Positions 13,401 through 24,556 of a DNA stretch of 64,000 nucleotides are shown piece by piece. The notes below the pieces were generated by a model. That model was given only the letters and a program-made list of their open reading frames with translations. It was not told the DNA's origin and made no database searches. The stretch is from contig NZ_BMOE01000009.1 of the NCBI RefSeq assembly GCF_014646915.1, positions 1-64,000 of the forward strand, given 5' to 3'. Within the stretch, counting starts at the first letter, position 1, and every line of letters starts with the position of its first letter. The DNA is from Deinococcus aquiradiocola. Its GTDB lineage: Bacteria > Deinococcota > Deinococci > Deinococcales > Deinococcaceae. A program made the position numbers and the translations under genes.

Positions 13401-14765
13401 TCACCTTTTGTCGAGTTCGAGAATCTTGGAATCATTGCCCAGGCTGAGGGTCGCGCTGGTCGCCGTGACCTCTTTCAGGGTCACGTTGCTGTCCGGGAGG
13501 GTCTGACCGGTCGTGACGACCACGAAGCCCTTGTCCGTCTTGAAGATCGCGGTGTTCACCGGGCCGAGCACGACTGCGTTGAAGACCAGCGAGCGGCTCT
13601 GCACCAGCGTGTCGAGCGCGCTGACCGGCGCCGTGACGGGCGCGTTGGCCGACCCGTACTGCGTGATGACGCTCGGCTGTCCGGCCGGGACGACTGCCGC
13701 ACCGCCCGCGTTCGCGGCGCTGCCGGTGGCGTTGCCGCCTGCCGTCGTGCCACCCGCCGTGGTGCTGGTGCTTCCTGCCAACGTGCCGCCCAGCGGAATG
13801 CTGCTCAGGGCGGGCGTCGTCAGGCCGGGCGTGATGGTTCCCGCTGCCGGGGGCGGGGTGAGCGTGGCCGCCGCACCGGTCCCGGTCGTGCCGGAGCCCG
13901 TGGTGCCGGAACCCGTCGCCGTGCCGCCCGAGGTGGGCAGACCGGTCGGGGAGACGTTCGGCAGCGGAATCGCGCCGCCGTTCCCCAGACCGCTCCCGGT
14001 GCTGCCCGGCAGGGCCGAACTGCCCCCGGACAGGCTGACGCCGCCGCTGTTCACGCCGGCCAGCGGCACGTTCGGGAGCGGTACGGCGCCCGCACTGCTC
14101 AGACTGGGCGTGCTGCTCGGCACGGGCGTACTCGCCACCGGGGTCGGTGTGCTGCTCTGGGTGGGCGTGCTGCTCGGCACGCCCGCCGTCTGACCGACCG
14201 CCTCCGTCACCTTGAGCGGCTGGAAGGGGTTGCTGGTCGGCACGGCCGCCAGCGGGTCCGCCGGATTGATGCCTGCCGGTGCGCCGTCGGCAGTTCCGCT
14301 GCCGGTGGTGCCGGACGCGCTGCCTTCCGGGTTCAGGAACGGCACCTCCGCGACGTCCACGCCGCCCGCACCGCTCTGCGCGGTGCTGACGCCTGTTCCT
14401 GTCGTTGCTGCGGGCGGCGTCACGCTGCCCGTGCCGGGCGTCACGCCAGGCACGACCGTGGTGCCGGGGGGTGTGGGCGCGGGCGTGCCTGCCGTTCCGG
14501 TCGTCGTGCCTCCGGTGCTGCCGGTGCCGGGCGTTCCGGGCGTCACGGCACCGGACGTGCCGCTCGCTGCTGGCGGCGTGACGGCCGTGTCCACCGCAGG
14601 CGTTCCCGCTCCGCTGAACACGTACCAGCCGCCCACCGCGGCACCCAGCGCCAGGACACCCAGCAGGATCTTCATCTCACGCGACAGCTGGAACCGGCCG
14701 CGTTCCTCGGAGGTCGGCGTGATGGCCGAGGTGTCCACCGGCGGTTTTTCCATGGGCGCACTCAT
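13401..14765 (-). CDS. Pilus assembly protein in the PilP/PilW position
   Basis: A 454-residue single-pass membrane protein: a cytoplasmic tail of about 30 residues, one membrane segment (ILLGVLALGAAVGGWYVF), a linker of roughly 300 residues almost wholly Gly, Thr, Ser, Pro, Ala and Val, and a C-terminal beta-rich domain (SLVFNAVVLGPVNTAIF, VVTTGQTLPDSNVTLKEV) like the PilP domain that docks on PilQ. The linker repeats the motif PLPNV. The order M-N-O-this-Q matches Thermus, where the fourth gene is called pilW. It overlaps pilO by four bases (ATGA). Confidence 0.8.
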   Translation of the reverse strand: MSAPMEKPPVDTSAITPTSEERGRFQLSREMKILLGVLALGAAVGGWYVFSGAGTPAVDTAVTPPAASGTSGAVTPGTPGTGSTGGTTTGTAGTPAPTPPGTTVVPGVTPGTGSVTPPAATTGTGVSTAQSGAGGVDVAEVPFLNPEGSASGTTGSGTADGAPAGINPADPLAAVPTSNPFQPLKVTEAVGQTAGVPSSTPTQSSTPTPVASTPVPSSTPSLSSAGAVPLPNVPLAGVNSGGVSLSGGSSALPGSTGSGLGNGGAIPLPNVSPTGLPTSGGTATGSGTTGSGTTGTGAAATLTPPPAAGTITPGLTTPALSSIPLGGTLAGSTSTTAGGTTAGGNATGSAANAGGAAVVPAGQPSVITQYGSANAPVTAPVSALDTLVQSRSLVFNAVVLGPVNTAIFKTDKGFVVVTTGQTLPDSNVTLKEVTATSATLSLGNDSKILELDKR

Positions 14766-15400
14766 CGCGTCCCTCCAGCGGGGGGCGTCTGCGCGGGCGC
14801 GGCCGGAGCGTTCGGCACGGCGCCCGCCGCGGCCGTCGCGGCCGCCGGGTCGAAGGTGTAGACGGTCATGGTCATGGTGCTGCTCAGCTTGGGGTCCAGG
14901 CTGTCCGGTGCCGGAAGCGTCAGCCCGAGCGCACTGACGGTCGAGAAGCGGTTCATGGTCTCCACGGCCCGCAGGAACTGGAAGGTCGGCTGGAACTTCC
15001 CGCTGAGCGTCATGTTCAGGTTGATGGGCCGCACACCTGCAGGCAGGCCGATGTTCGTACCGGGTGCGACCGAGAGCGTGCTGAGGTCGGTGCCGACACC
15101 CGCCGCACTCTGCTGCACGGCCGCCACCACCGCACCGATGTTCTGCGTCTGCGGGAGCGCCTGGAAGAACACGTCACGCTGCGTCTGCAGGCCCGCCACC
15201 TCGGTCCGCAGGGCAGGCAGGGCCGCCTGCGCGGAGCGGTACGTGGCGAGTTTGGTGTTCAGGTCGTTCAGCTGATTCTGGGCGTCGGTGATCTGCTGCT
15301 GTTTGGTCTGGTAGTACATGAGCCACCAGAGCAGGACGGCCACGACACATGCGGCCAGGGTCAGCAGCAGGATGTTGCGGGGGCTGAGCTTAGCGAACAT
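14762..15400 (-). CDS. pilO: Type IV pilus alignment protein PilO
   Basis: A 212-residue inner-membrane protein: short cytoplasmic start, membrane segment (ILLLTLAACVVAVLLWWLM), a coiled coil (about residues 30-75) and a ferredoxin-like C-terminal domain (INLNMTLSGKFQPTFQFLRAVE). It pairs with PilN to align PilM and PilQ. The ATG at 15400 lies 11 bases inside pilN. The proline-rich upstream extension of the frame is rejected because it reads through pilN in another frame. Confidence 0.9.
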   Translation of the reverse strand: MFAKLSPRNILLLTLAACVVAVLLWWLMYYQTKQQQITDAQNQLNDLNTKLATYRSAQAALPALRTEVAGLQTQRDVFFQALPQTQNIGAVVAAVQQSAAGVGTDLSTLSVAPGTNIGLPAGVRPINLNMTLSGKFQPTFQFLRAVETMNRFSTVSALGLTLPAPDSLDPKLSSTMTMTVYTFDPAAATAAAGAVPNAPAAPAQTPPAGGTR

Positions 15401-16094
15401 CGGATCCCCCGGGGGCAGTGCCGGTCCCTGTGGCAGGCGTGCCGGTGGTGACGGAGGCGGGCGTGGCCTGCCCGACCAGGCCCACGGTGGCGGTGAAGGT
15501 GTACGGCTGGCTGGCGATCTCGGCGGCGCTGGCGCCCACCGGGGCGTTGGCACGCTGCGCGCTCTTGAAGTTCACGCCGAAGCTGGGGTTGTTCTCGAAG
15601 CTGTTCAGGAAGTTCACGAGGGACTGCGAGGACGCGGCCTGCCCGGTCAGGTCGAATTCCTTCGTGACGGCCTTGCCGTTGTACAGGCCCTGCTGCGAGA
15701 GGTTCGTCTGCGCGTTGCTGTCCACGGCGCGGACCGTCATGTTCGTGAGGGCCACCCCGCCGCCGCTGGGGAGGGCGTTCACGAAGCGGGCGAGGTCGGA
15801 CGACCAGTACGTCTTGCTGCTCTGCAGGGTGCTGGACACTTCGGTGACCTTCTGCAGGTCGGTCTTCTGACGGTTGAGGTCGTCGTATTCCTTCTTGGCG
15901 GGTTCGAGGGCCGTGATCTGACCGTTGGCCGCGTCGATGTCCTTGTTGATGTTGTTCAGGCGCGTGGCCTGAATCACGGTGAACAGGCCGACGCCGAGCA
16001 GGGTCACGAGGGGGAGGGCGAGGGTGCCGTAACGCCACAGGCCCGGGTCGCTGCGCTTGCGGTACTGCGCTGGGAGCAGGTTGATCTCAACCAC
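15390..16094 (-). CDS. pilN: Type IV pilus assembly protein PilN
   Basis: About 234 residues. The N-terminal VEINLLPAQYRKR is the conserved PilN segment that binds PilM, followed by a membrane helix (ALPLVTLLGVGLFTVIQ), a coiled coil and a PilN-type ferredoxin-like domain. GTG at 16094 has GAGGGG eleven bases upstream; GTG at 16106 is an alternative that adds four residues. Either start overlaps the pilM 3' end. Confidence 0.9.
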   Translation of the reverse strand: MVEINLLPAQYRKRSDPGLWRYGTLALPLVTLLGVGLFTVIQATRLNNINKDIDAANGQITALEPAKKEYDDLNRQKTDLQKVTEVSSTLQSSKTYWSSDLARFVNALPSGGGVALTNMTVRAVDSNAQTNLSQQGLYNGKAVTKEFDLTGQAASSQSLVNFLNSFENNPSFGVNFKSAQRANAPVGASAAEIASQPYTFTATVGLVGQATPASVTTGTPATGTGTAPGGSDVR

Positions 16095-17265
16095 GGGACT
16101 GCACACCCCTCAGGGCGAGGCCGAGCGGCACCGTGAATTCGGGCGCGTTGGCCTGCAGGTACCCGGTGTCCATGCCGGCGAGGTCCGTCTGCACGGTCAG
16201 CCAGGGGCTCGCGACTTCCACCCGGAAGCCGAGCGCGTCGCTGATGGCGGCCGCCAGGCCACGCATCTTGGCGCCGCCGCCCGCCAGGAAGGTCCGGTCG
16301 ATGACGACGTCGCCGGACTGCACGCGGTAGAACTCCAGGGACCGGCGGATCTCGGTGATGAGGTCACCGAGGACCGGGCGGATCACCTCGAAGACGCGGG
16401 CGGGACTGTACTGCTCGCGGGAGAGGTCGAAGTTCAGGAGGTCCTCCTCGTCCTCGGTGGGGGTGGTGGCGGTCGCGTACCCGACCTTGATCTCCTCGGC
16501 CGCTCCGAAGTCCAGGTCGAAGGCTTTCTGGAGGGCGGTGGTGAAGTCGTCGGCGGCCACGCCGATGTTGCGGGCCATCAGGACGCGGTCGCCGCGCACG
16601 AGGCTGATGACGCTGCTGCTCGCGCCGATCTCCAGCACGAGGGCCACCTCGCCTGCCTCGGTGTAGTTGGTGCCGGTCAGGGTGCTCTTGGTGAGGTGCT
16701 CGCCGAGCAGGTTGCCGCGCAGGGCGCGCAGCACCGCGAAGGACTTCAGGTCGATGACGACCGGTTCGAGGCCCGCGAGCTGCAGGACCTCGATCACGCG
16801 CGCGACCGCTTCCATCGGGGCGGCGGCGATCACGACCTCCATCTGCCCGTCCTCGGGGATGTTGGCCGGGTCGTCGAGCAGGTCGAAGTCCAGGGCGACC
16901 TCGTCGATGGGGTAGGGGATGTAGCGTTCCGCTTCCCACTTGATGGCTTCCTGCAGGTCCTTGCGCTCCATGCGGGGCACCATGATGTTGCGCGTCACGG
17001 CCGACTGGTTCGGGACGGCCGTCACGGCCTGCCGGGTGGTGATGCGGTGCTGGGCGAGCAGGGCCTTGAGCTCGTTGGCGACCGCCTGCGGTTCGACCAC
17101 CAGGCCGTCGCGCATGCTGCCGATAGGGGTGGGTATGGTCACGGCGTGCTGCAGGACCGGCGGGGAGCCGGCCTTCAGCACCACCACCTTGATGGCACTG
17201 GTGCCGATCTCCACACCGATGGCGTTCGGTCTTGGATTAAGTAGACGTTGCAAAGCACTCGACAT
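16087..17265 (-). CDS. pilM: Type IV pilus actin-like ATPase PilM
   Basis: Cytoplasmic actin-like protein (392 residues) that binds ATP and the PilN tail. IGVEIGTSAIKVVVLK is phosphate-1, ALVLEIGASSSVISLV phosphate-2 and TFLAGGGAKMRGL the adenosine motif. A good Shine-Dalgarno GGAGG lies five bases before the ATG, and TAAACT is about 25 bases upstream. It is the first gene of the pilus operon. Confidence 0.95.
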   Translation of the reverse strand: MSSALQRLLNPRPNAIGVEIGTSAIKVVVLKAGSPPVLQHAVTIPTPIGSMRDGLVVEPQAVANELKALLAQHRITTRQAVTAVPNQSAVTRNIMVPRMERKDLQEAIKWEAERYIPYPIDEVALDFDLLDDPANIPEDGQMEVVIAAAPMEAVARVIEVLQLAGLEPVVIDLKSFAVLRALRGNLLGEHLTKSTLTGTNYTEAGEVALVLEIGASSSVISLVRGDRVLMARNIGVAADDFTTALQKAFDLDFGAAEEIKVGYATATTPTEDEEDLLNFDLSREQYSPARVFEVIRPVLGDLITEIRRSLEFYRVQSGDVVIDRTFLAGGGAKMRGLAAAISDALGFRVEVASPWLTVQTDLAGMDTGYLQANAPEFTVPLGLALRGVQSRG

Positions 17266-17287
17266 GCAGCCTCCAGAAGTCCCGCTG

Positions 17288-17293
17288 AGTTTA
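17288..17293 (-). promoter_or_regulatory. -10 box of the pilM operon (TAAACT)
   Basis: TAAACT on the minus strand, with a start site expected near 17281 and a short leader that contains GGAGG before the pilM ATG. No matching -35 was seen. Confidence 0.45.
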
Positions 17294-17516
17294 GCATCTG
17301 CTCATGTAATCGGTAGGTGCACGGCGGAAGAGGATGAAGGCCCATCCGGAAACCATGACGCGAGAGCTGTGAACATCGTTTGAAACGAGGGATTTCCAGC
17401 GTCCAGTTCAGCATGCCGCCACTCACACCTTTCTGACAACCGGATTTCCGGCATCTGCCGCGCCACGCGGCATGAGACACGCATGGCCCGGCACCTTCAG
17501 GACCCGTGAAGACAGG

Positions 17517-17726
17517 TGATACGGTGTTGATCCGATTCCAGGGATGCCGGAAGCAGCACCGACATCCCTTCTTGGGCAGAACTGGAGGAGTGGCGTGGCC
17601 AGCCGCGTCCGTTCACGACGAAACGCCCTGCAGGACGCCTGCCCGCTTCCATCTCCTCAAAACCGGAGTTGTTGGCACTCGCTTTGCTCGGCTGAACTCT
17701 ACAAGTTCAGCTCAAAACCGTATGAG
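17517..17726. repeat. Dispersed inverted-terminal repeat, copy 2 (long form)
   Basis: It starts TGATACGGTGTTGATCC and ends CTCAAAACCGTATGAG, so the ends are inverted repeats. It has three parts: block a (17521-17571) shared with copy 3, block b (about 17572-17647) shared with copy 6 but absent from copy 3, and block c (17648-17726) shared with copies 3 and 6. Block c contains a hairpin, GCTGAACT / AGTTCAGC. No coding capacity. Confidence 0.85.
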
Positions 17727-17759
17727 GCCGCTCTCAAGGGGTGTATGCGTCCCCTCATG

Positions 17760-17784
17760 AAAAGCCCCCCCTTGGCGGGGGGGC
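17760..17784 (-). terminator. Terminator of the homoisocitrate dehydrogenase gene
   Basis: On the minus strand GCCCCCCC and GGGGGGGC pair around a five-base loop and are followed by TTTT. Confidence 0.9.
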
Positions 17785-17835
17785 AGGGGGGCCGCCGTCC
17801 GGGACGACCCGGAGACGCTGTCGTGGTACAGCCGC

Positions 17836-18837
17836 TCAGTTCAGCTGCGCGATGACGGCGTCCGTGAATTCTCTGGTGCCGGCGGTGCCGCCCAGGTCAC
17901 GGGTGCGCGGGCCGTGCTCCAGCACCGTGCTGACCGCGTTGTCGATGCGGCGGGCCACGTCGTTCGCGCCGATGTGGTCGAGCATCAGCACGGCCGCCAG
18001 CATGCTCGCGGTGGGGTTCGCGACGCCCTGACCGGCGATGTCGGGCGCGGAACCGTGCACCGACTCGAAAATCCCGAACTTGTCGCCCACGTTCCCGCTC
18101 GCCGCGATGCCCAGGCCGCCCACCAGACCCGCCGCGAGGTCCGAGAGGATGTCGCCGAACATGTTCGTCATGACCATCACGTCGAACTGCGCGGGGTTGC
18201 GGACGAGCTGCATCGCGGCGTTGTCCACGATCATGGTGCTCGTGTTGAGTTCCACGACCGGCTTCGCGAGGTCCAGGATGGAGTTCAGGAACAGGCCCTG
18301 CGTGACGGGCAGCACGTTGGCCTTGTGCACCACCGTGAGTTTCTTGCCGCGCTTCAGCGCGAGGTCGATCGCGAAGCGACCGATGCGTTCGCTGGCGTCC
18401 TTGGTGATGACGGTGTCCGCGATGGCCGTGTCGCCGTAGCGGCGCTCCTGCTCCACGTACAGGCCCTGCGTGTTCTCGCGCACGATGACGAGGTTCACGT
18501 TCTCGTACGCGCCGGGCACGGGGCGCGTGCGGGTGGGGCGCACGTTGGCGTACAGGTTGTACTTCTGGCGCAGGTGACGGATCGCACCGGAGAACCCGGC
18601 AGGCTTGATGCCGGTGGGACTGGTGGCCGCGCCGAACAGGGTCGCGTCGGTGTTCTCGACCGCGTCGTACGTCGCCTGCGGGACGCTGGTGCCGTGATCG
18701 AGGAAATACTCGTACCCGGCTTCCGCCAGCACGTACTCGGCGTCCAGTCCGGCGGCTTCCAGCACGCGCCGGGTGGCGGGAATGACTTCGTGACCGATAC
18801 CGTCACCTTCGATTAAGCAGATTCTGTACTTCGCCAT
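17836..18837 (-). CDS. Homoisocitrate dehydrogenase (isocitrate/isopropylmalate dehydrogenase family)
   Basis: Oxidative decarboxylation of homoisocitrate to 2-oxoadipate with NAD, in the alpha-aminoadipate route to lysine. The 333 residues align along their length with the T. thermophilus enzyme as I remember it: [76 protein letters not shown] and the signature [19 protein letters not shown]. Arg87 aligns with Thermus Arg85, tied to homoisocitrate use. Isopropylmalate dehydrogenase is the alternative, less likely given the [14 protein letters not shown] segment. TAGACT lies nine bases upstream of the ATG. Confidence 0.88.
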   Translation of the reverse strand: MAKYRICLIEGDGIGHEVIPATRRVLEAAGLDAEYVLAEAGYEYFLDHGTSVPQATYDAVENTDATLFGAATSPTGIKPAGFSGAIRHLRQKYNLYANVRPTRTRPVPGAYENVNLVIVRENTQGLYVEQERRYGDTAIADTVITKDASERIGRFAIDLALKRGKKLTVVHKANVLPVTQGLFLNSILDLAKPVVELNTSTMIVDNAAMQLVRNPAQFDVMVMTNMFGDILSDLAAGLVGGLGIAASGNVGDKFGIFESVHGSAPDIAGQGVANPTASMLAAVLMLDHIGANDVARRIDNAVSTVLEHGPRTRDLGGTAGTREFTDAVIAQLN

Positions 18838-18886
18838 AATGCGTGCAGTCTAAAGGAAACCTACACGCGCGGCGTCAGGCTCCCCG

Positions 18887-19924
18887 TCACCGCCCCGGAG
18901 ACGACGCCCCGACCCCCGGCCCGGAAGGCCACCCCAGCGATGCCTGCAGGCCATCCACGAGCGCCTGCGCCAGCAGCGGACCCAGCAGGAACCCCTTGCT
19001 GCCCAGCCCCGTCAGCGCCCACGTGCCGTCCGGCCGCTCCCCGCACGCCTCGCCGCTCAGCCGCGACCCGCTCCACACGCCGCGCACGCCCGCCGACAGG
19101 TCCGGCGCGAGCGCCGCCGCGCGCGATAACAGCCAGTGCAGCGACTGCAGCGGCGGCCCCCCCTCCCCGAACGCGCCGGTGGGCGTCTCGAACGTCGCGC
19201 CCAGCACACCGCCACCCACGGCAGGGGAGAGGTACACGCCCGAACTCACCGGCAGCGGAAACACCGCCCGGTCCAGCAGCAGCACGCTTCCCCGCCGGTG
19301 CCGCGCCCCCACACCCTGCCCCACCTGCGGCAACGCGCCCAGCGAACCGCCGCACCACACCACCCGGTCCGCACGCACCACCGACCCGTCCGCCAGCGTC
19401 ACCGACCGCGCGTCCCACCCCGACACCACGCCGCGCACCACCGACGCGCCCGACGCGCCACGCAGCGCCGCCAGCAACCCCGGCCCCGACACCCACCCGC
19501 CCTCCGGCACCAGCAGCCGGTGTGGCCACCCGTCCGGCAGCACCGGCCCCTCGCCCGCCTCCAGCCAGCGGTGCGGCAACTCCGGCGGCAGGTTCCGCTC
19601 GAACTTCACGCGCGCTGCGTCCGACGGCACGGGCCGCAGCACGCCCGTCTGCCCGCACGGCACCACCTGCCCCAGCGACTCCAGAGTCCGCACCAGCGCC
19701 CAGCTCGCCTGCAGGCCCGCCAGCGCCCGCGCGTCCACCTGCCCCGACTGCCCACGCACCGGATTCAGCAGCGCGGCCGGCACGTCACTCGCCCGGCCCC
19801 GCCCCGCATCCACCACCGTCACCCGCCACCCCAACCGCGACGCGAAGAACGCCACGCACGCCCCCGCGATCCCGCCCCCCACCACCACCACACGCGGCAC
19901 GCCCGGAACCGAAGAAAACGTCAC
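18887..19924 (-). CDS. FAD-dependent oxidoreductase, DAO (ThiO/MnmC-C-like) family
   Basis: A protein of about 345 residues with an N-terminal dinucleotide-binding motif (VVVVGGGIAGACVAFFASRLGWRVTVVDA), a middle VWCGGSLGALPQ and a C-terminal GTWALTGLGSKGFLLGPLLAQAL, the arrangement of D-amino-acid-oxidase-fold enzymes such as glycine oxidase and the MnmC oxidase half. The substrate is unknown. GTG at 19924 is chosen because TATGCT lies six bases upstream; another GTG at 19942 would add six residues. The tRNA terminator upstream shows it is a separate unit. Confidence 0.8.
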   Translation of the reverse strand: MTFSSVPGVPRVVVVGGGIAGACVAFFASRLGWRVTVVDAGRGRASDVPAALLNPVRGQSGQVDARALAGLQASWALVRTLESLGQVVPCGQTGVLRPVPSDAARVKFERNLPPELPHRWLEAGEGPVLPDGWPHRLLVPEGGWVSGPGLLAALRGASGASVVRGVVSGWDARSVTLADGSVVRADRVVWCGGSLGALPQVGQGVGARHRRGSVLLLDRAVFPLPVSSGVYLSPAVGGGVLGATFETPTGAFGEGGPPLQSLHWLLSRAAALAPDLSAGVRGVWSGSRLSGEACGERPDGTWALTGLGSKGFLLGPLLAQALVDGLQASLGWPSGPGVGASSPGR

Positions 19925-19959
19925 CGCGCCAGCATACGCCACCCAACCTGCATAACACG

Positions 19960-19983
19960 AAAAACCCCGCCCAGAGGGCGGGG
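19960..19983 (-). terminator. Terminator of tRNA-Ile
   Basis: On the minus strand CCCCGCCC and GGGCGGGG pair around a three-base loop, followed by TTTTT. It lies 12 bases after the tRNA 3' end. Confidence 0.92.
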
Positions 19984-19994
19984 AATCTGTCTTC

Positions 19995-20071
<77 letters not shown>

Positions 20072-20151
20072 GCACCGATTGATGTCGCTTTCCCTTGCGG
20101 GCTGGGCCTTCTGGCAAGCGGGAGGAAGTCTATCAAGGTGGCCGGTGGGTG

Positions 20152-20604
20152 TCAACTGCCCTGCGTGGCGGGCGGGTGGGGGGCGTCCTGCGTGGGGTGC
20201 AGGACGGCGTTCAGGGCGCGCCAGGGGAGGAGGGCGCACTTGCGGCGCGCATGGAGGCGGCTGACGCCGCTGAGGGCCATCAGGTCGCCGAGGTCCGGGG
20301 TGGGCGGCGTTTCGCCCATCACCATCTGCCGGAAGTGCGCGTGGATGGCGCTGGCTTCGGTGAGGGTGCGGCCCTTGAGGGCGACCGTCATGAGAGAGGC
20401 GCTGGCCTGGCTGATGGCGCAGCCTTTGCCGTCGAAGTGCAGGTCGGTGATGACGCCGTCCTGCAGGCGCGCCCAGACCGTCACCCGGTCCCCGCAGCCG
20501 GGGTTGTCCAGGGTGACGTGGGGCGCGCCCTGCAGCTCGCCGCGGTTGCGGGGGCGCTGCTGGTGCGACGCGATGATCTCGCGGGCGACCGTCTCTGGGA
20601 GCAT
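20152..20604 (-). CDS. sufU: SufU-type iron-sulfur cluster scaffold/sulfur-transfer protein
   Basis: A 150-residue IscU-fold protein. The three conserved cysteines are in place: [22 protein letters not shown] and [12 protein letters not shown], as in SufU proteins that accept sulfur from SufS. TACACT lies six bases before the ATG, so it is leaderless. No other suf gene is nearby. It lies downstream of fumC on the same strand but has its own promoter-like box. Confidence 0.9.
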   Translation of the reverse strand: MLPETVAREIIASHQQRPRNRGELQGAPHVTLDNPGCGDRVTVWARLQDGVITDLHFDGKGCAISQASASLMTVALKGRTLTEASAIHAHFRQMVMGETPPTPDLGDLMALSGVSRLHARRKCALLPWRALNAVLHPTQDAPHPPATQGS

Positions 20605-20650
20605 ACGGGAAGTGTAGCGCCGCGCGGGTTGGGAAGAGGTTGAGTGGTGG

Positions 20651-22042
<1,392 letters not shown>

Positions 22043-22231
22043 GCCCCAAGTCTAAAGGGGGCGAGTCCGGAGGCGGGCAGCTGTCACGGTCGCGGGAACG
22101 CCGGGCCGGGACAGCCGCCCGCAGGCCAGCGTACGTAGCACCCCCCGCGCGGCGTGTCTTGCACAAATCCGACACCCCGACCCGTCCCGGTGGCCGATGT
22201 GCGGGCCCGCGCGGCGTGGCACAGTGGAAGC

Positions 22232-23128
22232 GTGTCCTACCAGGAGTTCCCGCCCGACCCGCGCCTGCACACCCTCGTGCGGACGTACTGGCAGATGACC
22301 GAATTTCACGAGGTGAGCGAGCAGGAGCACCGCTTCATGCCGGAACGCTCGGTGCGCCTCACCTTCTCTGCGGGGCACTCGTGGCAGGGCTCGCCGCAGG
22401 GCGGCCCGCTGGAGCGCCTGCCGGACGCCACGCTGTTCGGGCTGACGGTGGCGCCGCAACGGATGGTGTCGGTGGGCCTGACGCGCGCGCTGGGCGTGGA
22501 ACTGTACCCGTGGGGCGCGCGGCAGCTGTTCGGCTGGACGTTCGGGCAGGACCTGCTGGACCTCACCGTGCAGCACCCCTGGCTGTGCCGCGCCGTGTGC
22601 GCCCTCGTGCGGCTGGACGCCTGGGACGAGGCGCGCCAGATGGTGGACGACTGGCTCCTGGGCCTGATGAACGAACGGGGACGGGAACTGAAGGTGGGCG
22701 TGGAGGCCGCCCGGACCCTGTACATGTCGCTCGGGCAGGCCCGCATCGGCACGCTTTCCCTGGAACTGGGCCTCAGTCAGCGGCAGCTGGAGCGCGCCTT
22801 CCTGAACGAGGTGGGCCTGAACGCCAAGACGCTCGCCCGCATCATCCGCTTCGAGGAAGCGCACAACCGCCTGTGGCTCGACCCGCACGCCTCCCTCTCC
22901 CGGCTCGCCCTGGACCTGGGCTTCTCGGATCAGGCGCACCTCACGCGGGAGTTCCGGTCGCTGGCGCACATGACGCCCGGCACCTTCGCGCGCTTCACGC
23001 TGCAGCGCCTCGATCAGGCCCGGCGCGACGAACTCCGCGCTGCCGACCCGCGCCTCCAGCCGCACCGCTGGACCGATCAGCGCGACCCGGACCGCGTCCA
23101 GATCGATTTCGCCCTGATCGGCATCTGA
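22232..23128 (+). CDS. AraC family transcriptional regulator
   Basis: A 298-residue protein with an N-terminal domain (residues 1-170) of the type often found fused to AraC helix-turn-helix domains and a C-terminal double helix-turn-helix (about 180-255): [21 protein letters not shown], then [31 protein letters not shown]. The GTG start has CACAGT six bases upstream, a degenerate leaderless box. It is divergent from fumC and precedes an MFS exporter, a possible target (inference only). Confidence 0.85.
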   Translation: MSYQEFPPDPRLHTLVRTYWQMTEFHEVSEQEHRFMPERSVRLTFSAGHSWQGSPQGGPLERLPDATLFGLTVAPQRMVSVGLTRALGVELYPWGARQLFGWTFGQDLLDLTVQHPWLCRAVCALVRLDAWDEARQMVDDWLLGLMNERGRELKVGVEAARTLYMSLGQARIGTLSLELGLSQRQLERAFLNEVGLNAKTLARIIRFEEAHNRLWLDPHASLSRLALDLGFSDQAHLTREFRSLAHMTPGTFARFTLQRLDQARRDELRAADPRLQPHRWTDQRDPDRVQIDFALIGI

Positions 23129-23259
23129 ACGGTGTGCGGCAGGCGGCCAGCGCGTCCATTCCCGCCTCCCTCGTGTCCTGCCCTCCCGGACGCCCCCGCC
23201 CCGCCTGCGTGTCGCAGATGTACAAGACCCGCCGCCCCCCCGCCCCCTAGCCTGAACGC

Positions 23260-24489
23260 ATGACTGAACCGACCGCCCAGACCGCCCGGCCGCCCATCCT
23301 GTTCCTGATGGTGACGGCCTTCCTGTTCTCCATCGGCTTCGCCCTCGTGTTCCCGGTCCTGCCGTTCATCGTGGCCGCGTACGTGCCGGTCGCGTCGCAG
23401 CAGGCCGCCACGATCGGCCTGCTCGGCGCCGCGTACGCCCTGTGCGGCTTCCTGGGGTCCCCGGTCCTCGGGGCGCTCAGCGACGCCTACGGTCGCCGCC
23501 CCGTCATCATGCTGGCGCTGTTCGGGTCTGCGGTCGGGTACGTGTTCTTCGGCATCGGCGGCAGCCTCGCCATGCTGTTCCTGGGCCGCGTCATCGACGG
23601 CCTGAGTTCCGGCGGCATGAGCGCCCTGTTCGGCTACGTCGCCGACACCACCCCCGAAGAGGAACGCGGCAAGGTGTTCGGGCAGATCGGCGCGGTGATC
23701 GGCGCGGGCTTCATCATCGGCCCGGCCATCGGCGGCCTGCTGTCGCACGTCAGCTTGAGCACCCCCGTGTACGCTGCGGCGGGCGTGTGCGTGCTGAACA
23801 TGCTGTGGGGCGCCTTCGCGCTGCCCGAGAGCCTCGGCGTGGCGGCCCGCCGTCCCCTGGGCGCCTCGCACCTCAACCCGCTCACGCAGCTGTCCGGCGC
23901 GCTGGCCTTCCCGGCCGTCCGGCGCCTCGTGACGGTCAGCGTGCTGTTCATCCTGCCGTTCTCGCTGATGCAGACCACGCTGTCCCTGCTGGCCCGCGAC
24001 GCCCTGCACTGGGGGCCGGGACAGGTCAGCACCGTGTTCATGCTGGTGGGCGTGTGCGACATCGTCGCGCAGGGCGTGCTGCTGCCCACCCTGCTCGGAC
24101 GGCTGGGCGAGCGCGGCGTGGCCCTGCTCGGCCTGAGCCTCGGCGTGGTCGGCATGACCGTCATGGCGCTGCTGCCTGCCCTGCCGTACGCGGCCCTCCT
24201 GTACCTGAGCACCCTGCTGTTCGCGTCCGGCGAGGGCATCTTCAACGCGTCCCTGAGTGCCCTGCTCTCCAACGCCGCTCCCGCCGACGCGCAGGGCCGC
24301 GTGCAGGGCGGCGCGGGCGCCTTCTCCTCGCTCGCGCAGGTGGCCGGACCGATCGGCGGCGGGGCCCTGTACACCCGCTCCGGGCCTGCCCCCACCTTCG
24401 GCCTCGGAGCGGGCGTGATCCTGGCCGCCCTGCTGCTCCTGACCGGCCAGCGCGCACCCGCACCCCTCCCGGCCGGGAAGAACGCCTGA
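23260..24489 (+). CDS. MFS transporter, TetA-like drug/proton antiporter family
   Basis: A 409-residue, twelve-helix inner-membrane transporter. The loop 2-3 motif [15 protein letters not shown] and the motif-C-like [12 protein letters not shown] mark it as a drug/H+ antiporter of the TetA type; the substrate cannot be read. TAGCCT lies six bases before the ATG (leaderless). It follows an AraC regulator on the same strand with 131 bases between. Confidence 0.88.
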   Translation: MTEPTAQTARPPILFLMVTAFLFSIGFALVFPVLPFIVAAYVPVASQQAATIGLLGAAYALCGFLGSPVLGALSDAYGRRPVIMLALFGSAVGYVFFGIGGSLAMLFLGRVIDGLSSGGMSALFGYVADTTPEEERGKVFGQIGAVIGAGFIIGPAIGGLLSHVSLSTPVYAAAGVCVLNMLWGAFALPESLGVAARRPLGASHLNPLTQLSGALAFPAVRRLVTVSVLFILPFSLMQTTLSLLARDALHWGPGQVSTVFMLVGVCDIVAQGVLLPTLLGRLGERGVALLGLSLGVVGMTVMALLPALPYAALLYLSTLLFASGEGIFNASLSALLSNAAPADAQGRVQGGAGAFSSLAQVAGPIGGGALYTRSGPAPTFGLGAGVILAALLLLTGQRAPAPLPAGKNA

Positions 24490-24556
24490 CCCGCACACCC
24501 ACCCCCCTCCCGAACGGGCGGAGCGCCCCACCCCTCACCAGCGCTACGCTGAACGC

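Larger units (their letters stand above)
17266..17835. other. 570-base gene-free region upstream of pilM
   Basis: From right to left it holds the terminator of the homoisocitrate dehydrogenase gene (17760-17784), a 210-base dispersed repeat (17517-17726), and about 200 bases of lower GC with a small hairpin (GCCGC/GCGGC, 17456-17470). Closest to pilM lies the -10-like TAAACT (17288-17293, minus strand). No reading frame here looks like a gene. Confidence 0.7.

Noticed and set aside
17292..17309. TAGCAT, six bases, ATG-TAA on the plus strand
   Set aside because: It matches the leaderless spacing but gives a start followed at once by stop, overlaps the pilM -10 box on the other strand and has no -35; probably chance.
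23260..24489. Acquired antibiotic-resistance gene (tetA)
   Set aside because: The transporter is TetA-like in motifs, but base composition and the leaderless promoter match the chromosome, and no mobile element flanks it.
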